NCBI GenBank assembly: GCA_002313255.1
Contig: DCBA01000124.1
Span: forward strand, 7,941 to 71,940
Reading direction: 5' to 3'
DNA length: 64,000 bases
Source: Gammaproteobacteria bacterium UBA1119
Lineage (GTDB): Bacteria; Pseudomonadota; Gammaproteobacteria; Pseudomonadales; Azotimanducaceae
In this document: positions 29,109 through 37,756 of the stretch, piece after piece
Layout of the letters: every line of letters begins with the position of its first letter
How positions within the stretch are numbered: position 1 is the first letter of the stretch
Program-made: the position numbers and the translations under genes
Notes under the pieces: generated by a model
Database searches by the model: none
What the model saw: only the letters and a program-made list of their open reading frames with translations
What the model was told of the DNA's origin: nothing

Positions 29109-30792
29109 GATCAAAACCCTCACGCGCGTTTTCTCGGTCCGTCACTACTAGGTTTTTGGGGGCAACGCCTAATATCCGTAAGGATCTGGCCAAAATGCGT
29201 GAGAAGACCGGAGCCGCGACTTCCCCACCCCCCACATGTTCCCCTAGTGGTTCATTAATTATTACTACAATAACGACCTGGGGATCACGAGACGGCGCAA
29301 TACCAGCGAACAGGGCAACGTGACGCGTGTCGTCATAAGTCCCCGATGTAACCTTTCGCGATGTCCCTGTCTTTCCGGCGACTGCGAAACCAGGAACTCG
29401 AGCCTTCGGTGCCGTTCCTTTTGAACTGGCAACACCCTCCATCATGCGGAGTAAAGATGCGACGTCACTTTCTTCGAAGACCCGCTCCTCAGATGCCCGT
29501 GGTAATCCTCGTATCAAGTTCACCTGGCGCCTAACGCCCCCCGACGCTATCGTCAGATAACTTTGTGCGAGCTGCATTGCGGAAGCCGTGACGCCATAAC
29601 CGTATGCCAACGATGCACGTACGATTGGATTGTCGATATCCCTGTCAGTAAGTAGCCCTGACACCTCACCCGGCAGTCCCGTCGCTGGAATGGAACCGAG
29701 ACCGGATCGATGAAAAACGTCATACAGATGAGACCCCTCAAGCCCGAGCGCTATTTTCGCGACGCCTACCTGGCTAGACCTGGCGAGAACTTCCGCTAAG
29801 GTGAGTCGACCGCGATTGACCGGATCTTCTATGAGTTTTCGACCCACCGTCAGGTAGCCTGGAGTCGTGTCAATTATTGTGTCGGCCCGATACGTCCCGG
29901 TCTCCAGTGCCGCCAAGATAGCGAACGGCTTGGCCGTAGATCCTGGCTCATAAAGATCCGTGATCGCGCGATTGCGCATGCCGTCGAAATCGCGAGCACC
30001 AACTCGGTTGGGGTTGTAGGAAGGTTGGTTAACAAGCGCAAGTACATCTCCAGTCGTAACATCCAGTGTTACGACAGACCCGGACCGTGCTCCACTGTGT
30101 TCAACGGCCGATTTAAGTTCCCGGTACGCTAGAAATTGAAGACGAAGGTCAATACTGAGCTCAACGTCGTCCCCGAAATCAGGAGCATCGTAAAAATCAA
30201 GATCTCTTACCCGTTGTCCGCGTCGATCCGTAAGGACTCGTTTAGAACCGGGCACACCTCGCAGAACGTGGTCCATCGAGAGCTCGATACCTTCTTGGCC
30301 CACGTCATCGATATCGGTTCTGCCTACGACATGAGCCGATATTTCGCCAGACGGGTAAAACCGCCGATACTCGCGCTTAAACCGAATCCCTGGTATTTCC
30401 AGTGAACGCAGAGATCTCGCGATCGCGGGACTGACGCGACGAGCCAGGTAAACAAATTGGGTGTGCTTACTTCGCTCAAGTCGTTTCATCAGCCCATCAA
30501 CGGGCCGATCGAGGAGTTCTGCGACGAGGACCAATTCGCCAGCGTCCAGTCTATCCACACTTGGATCCGTCCATACGGATACAACGGGTGTGCTCACGGC
30601 CATCGGGTCGCCATTGCGATCAGAAATAACACCGCGGTGGGCGCGAATCTCTGCGTTGTGGATAGCTCGCGCCTTCCCTTGATTCTGTAAAAACTCGCGT
30701 TCGGTCACGGCCAAATAACCAGAACGACCGACCAATCCCAACAACGCAAGTGTAAATAACCCGGTCAGCACAAAATGACGCGGACGGTTCAT
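29098..30792 (-). CDS. ftsI: Peptidoglycan D,D-transpeptidase FtsI (PBP3)
   Basis: A 564-residue septal class B penicillin-binding protein. N-terminal membrane anchor at about residues 8-30, PBP dimerisation/pedestal domain (AHRGVISDRNGDPMAVS), then the transpeptidase domain with the active-site Ser285 in EPGSTAKPF and K474TGT. The middle motif, expected as SSN, reads S339-S340-Q341 in VLARSSQVGVAK; the codon is CAG. Start ATG overlaps the ftsL stop (ATGA). FtsI partners with FtsW and FtsL in the dcw operon. Confidence 0.97.
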   Translation of the reverse strand: MNRPRHFVLTGLFTLALLGLVGRSGYLAVTEREFLQNQGKARAIHNAEIRAHRGVISDRNGDPMAVSTPVVSVWTDPSVDRLDAGELVLVAELLDRPVDGLMKRLERSKHTQFVYLARRVSPAIARSLRSLEIPGIRFKREYRRFYPSGEISAHVVGRTDIDDVGQEGIELSMDHVLRGVPGSKRVLTDRRGQRVRDLDFYDAPDFGDDVELSIDLRLQFLAYRELKSAVEHSGARSGSVVTLDVTTGDVLALVNQPSYNPNRVGARDFDGMRNRAITDLYEPGSTAKPFAILAALETGTYRADTIIDTTPGYLTVGRKLIEDPVNRGRLTLAEVLARSSQVGVAKIALGLEGSHLYDVFHRSGLGSIPATGLPGEVSGLLTDRDIDNPIVRASLAYGYGVTASAMQLAQSYLTIASGGVRRQVNLIRGLPRASEERVFEESDVASLLRMMEGVASSKGTAPKARVPGFAVAGKTGTSRKVTSGTYDDTRHVALFAGIAPSRDPQVVIVVIINEPLGEHVGGGEVAAPVFSRILARSLRILGVAPKNLVVTDRENAREGFDHAA

Positions 30793-31124
30793 CGGATGTT
30801 CCGATCTTGTGCCAACGATTGCGCTTTCGGCTGGCGAACTACTGACGTCACCTGTTCAGGAAATCGCATATTCAGGCGTCTTTGTGCAATGCGATCGACA
30901 TTTTGATAGGACAACAAAGTCCCACGCTCCAACAATAAGCGGCTGTATTCCTGCAATAAGCTGTCTTGAATTTCTTGATTGCTGGTAAGTTCGTGGAACA
31001 GTTCCCGGCGATCATCAGTCACACCAATAACCTGGACGCCGCTCACCGCAACACCGAGTAAAGCGAGAACCCCGAAAAAGAACCAGGAAGAGTCGCGGAA
31101 ACGCTTTGTTCTGGCGTTACTCAA
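30789..31124 (-). CDS. ftsL: Cell division protein FtsL
   Basis: A 111-residue bitopic division protein. A basic cytoplasmic tail (about 12 residues) is followed by a membrane segment (WFFFGVLALLGVAVSGVQVIG) and a periplasmic coiled coil (about residues 38-75), ending RLNMRFPEQVTSVVR. It forms FtsQLB and activates FtsWI. The only usable start is TTG at 31122-31124, overlapping the rsmH end by eight bases. Recognition rests on topology and position between rsmH and ftsI. Confidence 0.92.
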   Translation of the reverse strand: MSNARTKRFRDSSWFFFGVLALLGVAVSGVQVIGVTDDRRELFHELTSNQEIQDSLLQEYSRLLLERGTLLSYQNVDRIAQRRLNMRFPEQVTSVVRQPKAQSLAQDRNIR

Positions 31125-32025
31125 TTCGTTCTACGACCTGTAACAAAGCACCTCGAGATCGTGGATTCTTATCGGTTTCAGCCGCATCCGGACGCTTCGC
31201 TTTGACCACGTATGTGGCGCGCGCCAAGGACGTTCCGCGAACGGGTAAACGCCTAGGAAGCTCTGGACGCACAAGACTCCGAAACTTTTGGCGTACGACC
31301 GAGTGTTCTATGCTGTGAAACGTCAACACCCCGATCCGCCCTCCGGCCGCTAGGCGATGAAACCCGGCTTCAATCCCCCGTTTTAATTCGACGAGTTCAT
31401 CATTAACGTGCATTCGAACGGCCTGAAACACACGAGTAGCGGAGTGCTTACGAGGATCGCGTCGTGATCCAGCGCTGTTAATGGCGGAAACCAATTCAGC
31501 TGTGGTGCTTAACGGCCTTTCATTGACGATGGACTTCGCAATCGACCGTGCATTTTTTTCGTCACCCAATTCACGCAAGACCTTTATTAAATCTGCGAGA
31601 TCGACTCTATTTAGCCAGGAAGCAGCACTCTCTCCGCTGTCCGGATCCATTCGCATATCCAGGGGACCGCTGCGCATAAAACTGAATCCACGGGCTGGGT
31701 CATCAAGCTGAGGAGACGACACGCCTATATCCATCATGAGACCGCTCAACCCAACACACCGATTACTGGACAGTATCGAATTTATTTCGCTGAAAACCCC
31801 CCGCCTTGGATGCACGCGCGAATCCTCTCGTGACAAATCGATAGCCACACGATAAGCGTCAGGATCGCGGTCAAGCACCAACAGCGTGGCTTTAGGTGAC
31901 AGTTGCCTTAGAAGGGCGCGTGCATGTCCTCCACGCCCAAAGGTGGCATCGAGGTAGGTCCCGTCCGGATCCGTCATAACTGCGTTAACCATGTCGTCCT
32001 GCAACACAGGTATGTGGTGCGTCAT
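31117..32025 (-). CDS. rsmH: 16S rRNA (cytosine(1402)-N4)-methyltransferase RsmH
   Basis: A 302-residue SAM-dependent methyltransferase (formerly MraW) that modifies C1402 of 16S rRNA; RsmI, which adds the 2'-O-methyl at the same nucleotide, is also in this window. Motifs: HIPVLQDDMVNAV, the SAM-binding LDATFGRGGHARALL, LDRDPDAYR, GLMMDIGVSSPQLDDPARGFSF, and GVLTFHSIEHSVVRQKF. The ATG at 32023-32025 lies 13 bp after mraZ; the frame extends 13 codons further upstream into mraZ. Confidence 0.97.
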   Translation of the reverse strand: MTHHIPVLQDDMVNAVMTDPDGTYLDATFGRGGHARALLRQLSPKATLLVLDRDPDAYRVAIDLSREDSRVHPRRGVFSEINSILSSNRCVGLSGLMMDIGVSSPQLDDPARGFSFMRSGPLDMRMDPDSGESAASWLNRVDLADLIKVLRELGDEKNARSIAKSIVNERPLSTTAELVSAINSAGSRRDPRKHSATRVFQAVRMHVNDELVELKRGIEAGFHRLAAGGRIGVLTFHSIEHSVVRQKFRSLVRPELPRRLPVRGTSLARATYVVKAKRPDAAETDKNPRSRGALLQVVERIE

Positions 32026-32038
32026 TTTCGCGTTGTCT

Positions 32039-32497
32039 CTATACAGACAAACCATCCAAATCACTCAAATCGCTGAAAGCGCTCTCGCGTGTTGCCTTCA
32101 GCCATTCTTCTCTTCGAGTTCTCCAGATCTGTTCATTCCATATCTCGAGTTTGTTGGTTTGGCCCATTAGTACGATTTTCTTCTCCAATTCCCCGTACTC
32201 CCGCAGCAACGGTGGAATGAGGACCCGTCCTTGAGCATCCATTTCCACGTCGGTCGCATGCCCAATTAATAGCCGTTGCAACAGTCGTGCCGAAGTACCG
32301 ATATTCGAAAGTGCCTCGAGTCGAAGCTGTACTTCTTCCCAATCTCCTAGCGCATAGAGGAGCAAGCACTGTTCGTTATTATCAATCGTTGCAACCAGGC
32401 GGTTTTCCGTGCGCTGCTCCGCTTCCTCGCGAAATCGCGTGGGCAGTGCCATCCGTCCACGCGAGTCCATTGTTACGCTTGCAATGCCTCGAAACAT
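32039..32497 (-). CDS. mraZ: Transcriptional regulator MraZ
   Basis: A 152-residue AbrB-like regulator, first gene of the dcw operon. It carries the two DxxGR repeats, MDSRGRMALP (about residue 10) and MDAQGRVLIP (about residue 82). MraZ forms rings and represses its own operon by binding tandem boxes upstream. The ATG has GAGGT eight to nine bases upstream. Four matching boxes are seen at 32539-32578, so autoregulation is likely. Confidence 0.97.
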   Translation of the reverse strand: MFRGIASVTMDSRGRMALPTRFREEAEQRTENRLVATIDNNEQCLLLYALGDWEEVQLRLEALSNIGTSARLLQRLLIGHATDVEMDAQGRVLIPPLLREYGELEKKIVLMGQTNKLEIWNEQIWRTRREEWLKATRESAFSDLSDLDGLSV

Positions 32498-32538
32498 AAG
32501 ATTTAGACCTCAGATCAAGGTACTTACCTACGACGGTA

Positions 32539-32578
32539 ATTAACCCACCTTTAACCTGATTTTCCCACTTTTTACCAC
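32539..32578 (-). promoter_or_regulatory. MraZ operator: four tandem 10-bp boxes
   Basis: Read on the minus strand from the promoter side the four consecutive decamers are GTGGTAAAAA, GTGGGAAAAT, CAGGTTAAAG and GTGGGTTAAT. The 10-bp period and G-rich triplet match the direct repeats bound by MraZ in E. coli (TGGGN every 10 bp). The array begins about four bases after the predicted transcription start and ends 41 bp before the mraZ ATG. Box three is the weakest. Confidence 0.8.
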
Positions 32579-32588
32579 ACAAACCCCG

Positions 32589-32617
32589 ACCCTAGGTTTG
32601 GAACTTAACTTTGTCAA
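32589..32617 (-). promoter_or_regulatory. Promoter of the dcw operon (mraZ promoter)
   Basis: A perfect -35 TTGACA (32612-32617), a 17-bp spacer and TAGGGT (32589-32594) as a weak -10 on the minus strand. The predicted start near 32582 puts the MraZ boxes at about +4 to +43, where a bound ring would block the polymerase. The remainder of the space up to rnpB (32618-32799) is AT-rich and shows no gene. Confidence 0.7.
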
Positions 32618-32799
32618 GGATCAGTAGCACCTAACCCACAGAAAACTAAGGAAATTTCGGAATTTTATGGGATTACAAATAGATCACTGGAGTGCGTATA
32701 TCTATTAGAAATAAATGGTAGAAGTCTTTTCCTCGAAAGCACTTTAACTTGATACCTAATTCCAAGCGCGTAAAGGGTTCTTGCATCGTGTTCGGAAAA

Positions 32800-33146
<347 letters not shown>

Positions 33147-33157
33147 AGAAGAGCGTA

Positions 33158-33997
33158 CTATCCATTACTCGTTAGGACCAGTGCTCTTTTGTACGCGCGC
33201 GCACGCGTCTCGCCCGTTATTTTAGCGGCCAACCTCGCCGCCTGAGTGGGGGCGAGCTCGGCCAAGAGAATTTGGAGTGTCGAGTCAACATCTGCCCTGG
33301 GAACCTTCGTCGTTCCTCCAAGAAGACAAACGATCTCGCCACGAACTTGTTCATTCGATGCAATTTCATCTCGAACACCTTCCACGCTTCCGAAGTAGAG
33401 ACTCTCGTGGATCTTCGTAAGTTCACGCGCTATAAAAATTTGTCGCCGATTAGCTTCGAGCTTACATAGGGCATCCAAAGTATTCGAAAGTCGCCGCGCA
33501 GTTTCAAAGAACAATACTGAGCTGCCATCAACCAACAGTTGCTTTAATCGGTCCTCACGCGCTCTCGCTCGAGCAGGGATGAATCCCGCGAACCTGAAAT
33601 CGTGGTTTGGAATAGGCGCGACAGACAAAATCGTCGTAATTGCCGATGGACCCGGAACAGGGATGACGTGGAGTTTTCGTTTCCACAGCGCGCGCATTAG
33701 GTCAAAACCCGGATCACAAATGAGCGGCGTACCTGCGTCGGATACGAGCGCAACATCGCGACCTTCAGCAATTAGATCAAGAACACGAGAAGTCACGTTC
33801 TCTTCGTTATGTTCATGCAAGGAGATGAGGTTCGTCGCTTTAATGTTGAAAGCGCTCAAAAGCTTGCGGCATCGTCTAGTATCCTCACACGCAATGACAT
33901 CGACATTCTCTAAAACTGATATCGCTCGTTCGCTCATGTCGTGGAGGTTCCCGATGGGGGTCGCGACAACATATAAGATTCCATACCGTTCTTTCAT
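33158..33997 (-). CDS. rsmI: 16S rRNA (cytidine(1402)-2'-O)-methyltransferase RsmI
   Basis: A 279-residue tetrapyrrole-methylase-fold enzyme that 2'-O-methylates C1402 of 16S rRNA, completing the m4Cm made with RsmH. Motifs: LYVVATPIGNLHDMSERAI, CEDTRRCRKLL, LISLHEHNE, ALVSDAGTPLICDPG and VIPVPGPSA, with FYE-equivalent VLFFETARR. The ATG at 33995-33997 has AGGGA upstream. Its first 44 bases overlap the divergent lpoA if lpoA starts at 33954; even with the shorter lpoA the two start codons share CATG. Confidence 0.96.
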   Translation of the reverse strand: MKERYGILYVVATPIGNLHDMSERAISVLENVDVIACEDTRRCRKLLSAFNIKATNLISLHEHNEENVTSRVLDLIAEGRDVALVSDAGTPLICDPGFDLMRALWKRKLHVIPVPGPSAITTILSVAPIPNHDFRFAGFIPARARAREDRLKQLLVDGSSVLFFETARRLSNTLDALCKLEANRRQIFIARELTKIHESLYFGSVEGVRDEIASNEQVRGEIVCLLGGTTKVPRADVDSTLQILLAELAPTQAARLAAKITGETRARAYKRALVLTSNG

Positions 33998-35819
33998 GGC
34001 ATTCCCTATTGGCCTAACCGTCTTGGTCATTCTAGGAGTCGCGGGCTGTCAAATCACACCGCTGGAAATCATCCAAAAGGATCATCATCCCATTTCGTCG
34101 AACCTGGAAATCCAGATTCGACGAGCCGCAATGAACGCAAGTTCGGCAGAAACTGCGCGACTTTTTTTCTCTGCAGCGAGGCTTTTGTCGACTCACAATG
34201 GGACACAACAAACAAAATCTATTATTGCTCGCGTCAAAAATGATCCCTCCCTGTTTAGCCGCCTCAGTCGATCTGATCGCTTCGAAGTCGAGCTCATCGA
34301 TCTAGAGTTGAACTACTTAGGCAAAAATCCGCGCTACAAGAACAATCTGGTAAAACAATTGGAAGCCCTTACCCCGACTACCCTCGTACAAGAAATCTCC
34401 GCGTTGGAGCTCGCAGCGCACATTCGAATCTCAATGGGAGATCATGTCGGTGCCGTTACAACTTTAGTAAGACTTAGCACTTACCCGGGTGTCGACGAAA
34501 AGCAGCTTGCGGAGAGGATCTGGTCTTCAATAAAAAAACTGCCACTAGGATACAGTGCCACTCTCGCGAGAAATGCTGATACCGAAGACGAGTTCGCTTG
34601 GTGGGACCTTGCCACAAAATTTCTTAGTCCATTAACACCTACTCTGCAACAGCGTGGGTGGGATGTTTGGAGATCGGCAAATCCCACCCATCTCGCGAAT
34701 AAGCAACCCCCATCGGAAACTTCAATACGACCCGATGAGCCACAAATCATTGCACTTCTATTGCCTCAAAGTGGTCCACTAGCCGAAGCCTCGCGGGCTA
34801 TTCGAGACGGATTCGTCGCGGCTTATTGGTCTACGCAACTTACCGAGGAAATCGAGGCAAATCGACGGCAGAAAATTCTGGTCTATGACACTTCTGGAAA
34901 CACGATGGCAGACGTTGTCTCGCGAGCCGAAGCGGACGGCGCACAAATCCTATTGGGCCCCTTATCCAAATCCAATGTTCAATCAATGAGCACGTTAAAA
35001 ACAGACGTCCCCACCATCGCTTTGAACCGAGTAAATCCCACCCTCCAACCGAAAAGAACCAAAGCGCGTAGACCTAATAGACGAATTCCTCAATTGTCCC
35101 TCGCAGTTGAGGACGAGGCCGTGGAACTAGCAAAGCGTATCAGTAACGAAGGATCAACTCGGATAATTGTTTTTCGAGACCACACTTCGTGGTCGCATAG
35201 GGCGTACGCCACTTTTTCCGCCTCAATATCCAATAGCGTAGAGATAGTAAGTTTAACGACATTGGATGATTTAAAGGGCGTGACAAACGCAGTTGGTCGC
35301 GCCTTGGACATTGACGCAAGCCTTATGCGCCATACCAACATCCAAAGATTAGTCAGAAGAGAAATTGAGTTTGTTCCAAGGCGAAGGAGCGATATACACG
35401 CCGTAGTTGGACTAGTCGGGTCTAGGGAATACGCATCGTTGGTTGCCGCTTTAGACTTCCATTTCGGATCCGACATACCACTTTTCGTAACTTCTGCCGC
35501 TCTGCGGTCAGACGTCCCCATAAAAAAGAAAAACGGAACGCGATTTGTCGCACTACCCCTGACACTGTTTTCCTTTCGACTTAGACACGACTTGGAAAAC
35601 GCATTCCCTGCAGCTAAACAGAATCCTTCTTTCTACGCACTCGGGATCGATGCATATCGACTTGCAAATCAGTTTGAACGGCTTATAGCCGGCGTATCTA
35701 TCCCAGCAATCACTGGGAATCTAAAACTAAGTCGAAACAGTTTGATACAGCGAGTACCAGCTTGGGGCCAAATAACGAATAATTCACGGATTGCCCGCCC
35801 TCTCTCGATCGTTGATTAA
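33954..35819 (+). CDS. lpoA: Penicillin-binding-protein activator LpoA-like lipoprotein
   Basis: A protein of about 621 residues resembling LpoA (YraM/LppC), the outer-membrane lipoprotein that activates PBP1A. A signal peptide with lipobox LGVAGC (Cys at about residue 32), an N-terminal TPR-like helical part (to about 250) and a C-terminal type-1 periplasmic-binding fold (IIALLLPQSGPLAEASRAIRDGF onward, ILLGPLSKSNVQS) are visible. The ATG at 33954 has GGAGG six bases upstream and gives a Lys/Arg-containing signal n-region; ATG 33996 would give an uncharged one. E. coli yraN and diaA, which usually follow, are absent. Confidence 0.85.
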   Translation: MGVATTYKIPYRSFMAFPIGLTVLVILGVAGCQITPLEIIQKDHHPISSNLEIQIRRAAMNASSAETARLFFSAARLLSTHNGTQQTKSIIARVKNDPSLFSRLSRSDRFEVELIDLELNYLGKNPRYKNNLVKQLEALTPTTLVQEISALELAAHIRISMGDHVGAVTTLVRLSTYPGVDEKQLAERIWSSIKKLPLGYSATLARNADTEDEFAWWDLATKFLSPLTPTLQQRGWDVWRSANPTHLANKQPPSETSIRPDEPQIIALLLPQSGPLAEASRAIRDGFVAAYWSTQLTEEIEANRRQKILVYDTSGNTMADVVSRAEADGAQILLGPLSKSNVQSMSTLKTDVPTIALNRVNPTLQPKRTKARRPNRRIPQLSLAVEDEAVELAKRISNEGSTRIIVFRDHTSWSHRAYATFSASISNSVEIVSLTTLDDLKGVTNAVGRALDIDASLMRHTNIQRLVRREIEFVPRRRSDIHAVVGLVGSREYASLVAALDFHFGSDIPLFVTSAALRSDVPIKKKNGTRFVALPLTLFSFRLRHDLENAFPAAKQNPSFYALGIDAYRLANQFERLIAGVSIPAITGNLKLSRNSLIQRVPAWGQITNNSRIARPLSIVD

Positions 35820-35978
35820 CAGAGTGACCACCTATGGTCTTTTCTCTGAATTGGAAACTGTTCTAAGTGCACGGCTGTCGAAAATAGAACACTTCCCACA
35901 TGTCTTGGATCGGCTAAAAATACCCGTTTTTATCAACCGAACTTATAATCGGTCAACAAACATTTAACGAGGCTTCAC

Positions 35979-36527
35979 ATGTCTGTTAAGTCCAACGTGA
36001 CTAGCTTACTTTTGATTTTGATGTTCCTCAGCTCGTGCAACTCTTTTAAAGGCGTCCCAACCACCCGCAGTCCAGGAAGAATAATTGACGATGGATTTAT
36101 CCAACGAATCGCACATCGCCAAATCAGAAGACTCGAACCAAGAATTAATGCCGGCAATATCTCAGTTCATTCCTTTAATCGTTCAGTTCTCTTGACTGGT
36201 CAGGTCGAAAACTCAGCGCTGGCTACACTAGTTGAGTCGGCCGTTTTCAAAATCCGCATCGTAGAGCATATTCACAATGAAATTACGGTAAGCGGCCCGA
36301 CAAGCATCACCGTTCGCGCTGGCGACGCGCTAGTCAACACGAAGGTGCGGTCAAAATTGTTGATAACACAAAATGTGAACTTAAACCGATTTAAAGTAGT
36401 CACCGAAAACGGAGTAGTTTTCTTAATGGGTTTAGTTCCTCAAGATGAAGCAAACCGCGCCGTCGAGGCGGTACGAACGGTCTTTGGTGTTCAGAAGGTG
36501 GTCAAGATTTTCGAGTACGTAGATTGA
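35979..36527 (+). CDS. dolP: BON-domain lipoprotein DolP (YraP)
   Basis: A 182-residue outer-membrane lipoprotein with signal peptide and lipobox (LMFLSSC, Cys at about residue 20) and two BON domains (about 45-110 and 118-182, the latter with VVFLMGLVPQDEANRAVEAV). E. coli DolP localises to division sites and supports outer-membrane integrity and BAM folding. GAGG lies six to seven bases before the ATG. A TATAAT at 35944-35949 could be its -10, with no clear -35. It follows lpoA after 159 bp. Confidence 0.9.
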   Translation: MSVKSNVTSLLLILMFLSSCNSFKGVPTTRSPGRIIDDGFIQRIAHRQIRRLEPRINAGNISVHSFNRSVLLTGQVENSALATLVESAVFKIRIVEHIHNEITVSGPTSITVRAGDALVNTKVRSKLLITQNVNLNRFKVVTENGVVFLMGLVPQDEANRAVEAVRTVFGVQKVVKIFEYVD

Positions 36528-36645
36528 ATCAGCACGATGCTTTGTATACATCGGTTTCGTCTAAATGATATGTGAGCTAAAGCCGTAAACCGAAATGTCG
36601 CATTGTCCGACTGCACGACATCGCACTTTCATATTTACCCGCCTC

Positions 36646-37278
36646 TTATTCGCGCATATCCACTTCGGCTTCTGTAAGGCTCTCTTGAAACGTGTCACGT
36701 TCGAACATATTGTTCATATATCGTTGCATTGGCTTAAGTTGACGAGCTGACATCTTCAAGTCCAATGCATTCAGACGCCAGAGAATAGGCGCCACAAAAC
36801 AATCCACCAGAGTGAAGTCTTCGTTCATAAAGAAGGGACGATCAGCAAATACAGGTGCTATGGCCGCAAGACTTTCTCGTAGTTCTTTTCTAGCCTTATC
36901 CATAGCAGTCTCTCTTCCTCTGCCCGCCAATAACACATCGACTCTCTTACTCCAATCAAGTTCGATGCGGTGCATCAATAAACGACACTGAGCCCGTGCG
37001 ACAGGGTATACGGGCAGCAAGGGTGGATGTGGAAACCGCTCGTCCAAGTACTCCATTATTACCGTGCTTTTGTATAAAACTAGTTCTCGATCTAAAAGAG
37101 TCGGAAGCGTTCCATAGGGGTTGATTTCCGAAAGATCTTCGGGCCTCTGTGTTGGGTCGACATCTACGACGTCAACGGCTACCCCTTTTTCACACAAAAC
37201 CATCCGTACGCGGTGACTGTAATGATCTCGCGGGTCAGAGAAAAGCGTCATTGACGCCCGTTTTGTGGCGAAGCTCAT
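36646..37278 (-). CDS. sspA: Stringent starvation protein A
   Basis: A 210-residue glutathione-S-transferase-fold protein that binds RNA polymerase and affects stationary-phase and acid-tolerance genes in E. coli. It has the thioredoxin-like N-terminus (MTLFSDPRDHYSHRVRMVLCEKGV), INPYGTLPTLLDREL, STVIMEYLDERFPHPPLLP and a helical C-terminal domain. GST Cys/Ser catalysis is not expected. The ATG at 37276-37278 has GGAG five bases upstream. It follows rpsI; petABC, usually between them, and sspB, usually after it, are absent. Confidence 0.95.
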   Translation of the reverse strand: MSFATKRASMTLFSDPRDHYSHRVRMVLCEKGVAVDVVDVDPTQRPEDLSEINPYGTLPTLLDRELVLYKSTVIMEYLDERFPHPPLLPVYPVARAQCRLLMHRIELDWSKRVDVLLAGRGRETAMDKARKELRESLAAIAPVFADRPFFMNEDFTLVDCFVAPILWRLNALDLKMSARQLKPMQRYMNNMFERDTFQESLTEAEVDMRE

Positions 37279-37363
37279 ATTATCTCCGATCCTGAACGCT
37301 GCCGTGTTTCAGCACGAACAATGCTTAAATGGAAGCCTCACGCTAACAGCGAAGGCCCGATCC

Positions 37364-37753
37364 CTAGCGCTTCGAATATTGCGGTCGCTTTCGTGCCTTT
37401 CGAAGCCCAACTTTCTTTCGTTCTACTTCTCGAGCATCACGAGTTAGTAACCCCGCCTGTCGAAGCGGTAGTCGTAATTTTTCATCGTGCTCCACCAAAG
37501 CTCTAGCTATACCTAGCCGAATAGCTCCAGCTTGCCCTGAACCGCCGCCGCCCTCGACCGTTATACGCAAGTCGAATTGATCGACCGCACCCGCAACCTC
37601 TAAAGGTTGTCGGACAATCATGCGAGCGGTTTCACGTCCAAAATATTCATCGAGCGTTCGATTATTCACTAAAACTCGACCGGTTCCGCTCTGTAGAAAC
37701 ACTCTCGCGGCAGAACTTTTTCGACGCCCGGTCCCGTACTTCGAATCACCCAT
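37364..37753 (-). CDS. rpsI: 30S ribosomal protein S9
   Basis: A 129-residue S9 with the canonical [14 protein letters not shown] start region, [35 protein letters not shown], and the basic C-terminal tail ending RKRPQYSKR that reaches the P-site tRNA. Three bases after rplM. Confidence 0.98.
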   Translation of the reverse strand: MGDSKYGTGRRKSSAARVFLQSGTGRVLVNNRTLDEYFGRETARMIVRQPLEVAGAVDQFDLRITVEGGGGSGQAGAIRLGIARALVEHDEKLRLPLRQAGLLTRDAREVERKKVGLRKARKRPQYSKR

Positions 37754-37756
37754 TGT

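Noticed and set aside
33579-33953. N-terminal extension of lpoA by 125 codons
   Set aside because: This frame is antisense to conserved rsmI sequence and would bury the lipoprotein signal peptide inside the protein.
35824-35967. A GTG-started 47-codon plus-strand frame between lpoA and dolP, where yraN/diaA would be expected
   Set aside because: No ribosome site, no similarity I can recognise to YraN or DiaA, and an open frame of this length is not improbable by chance.
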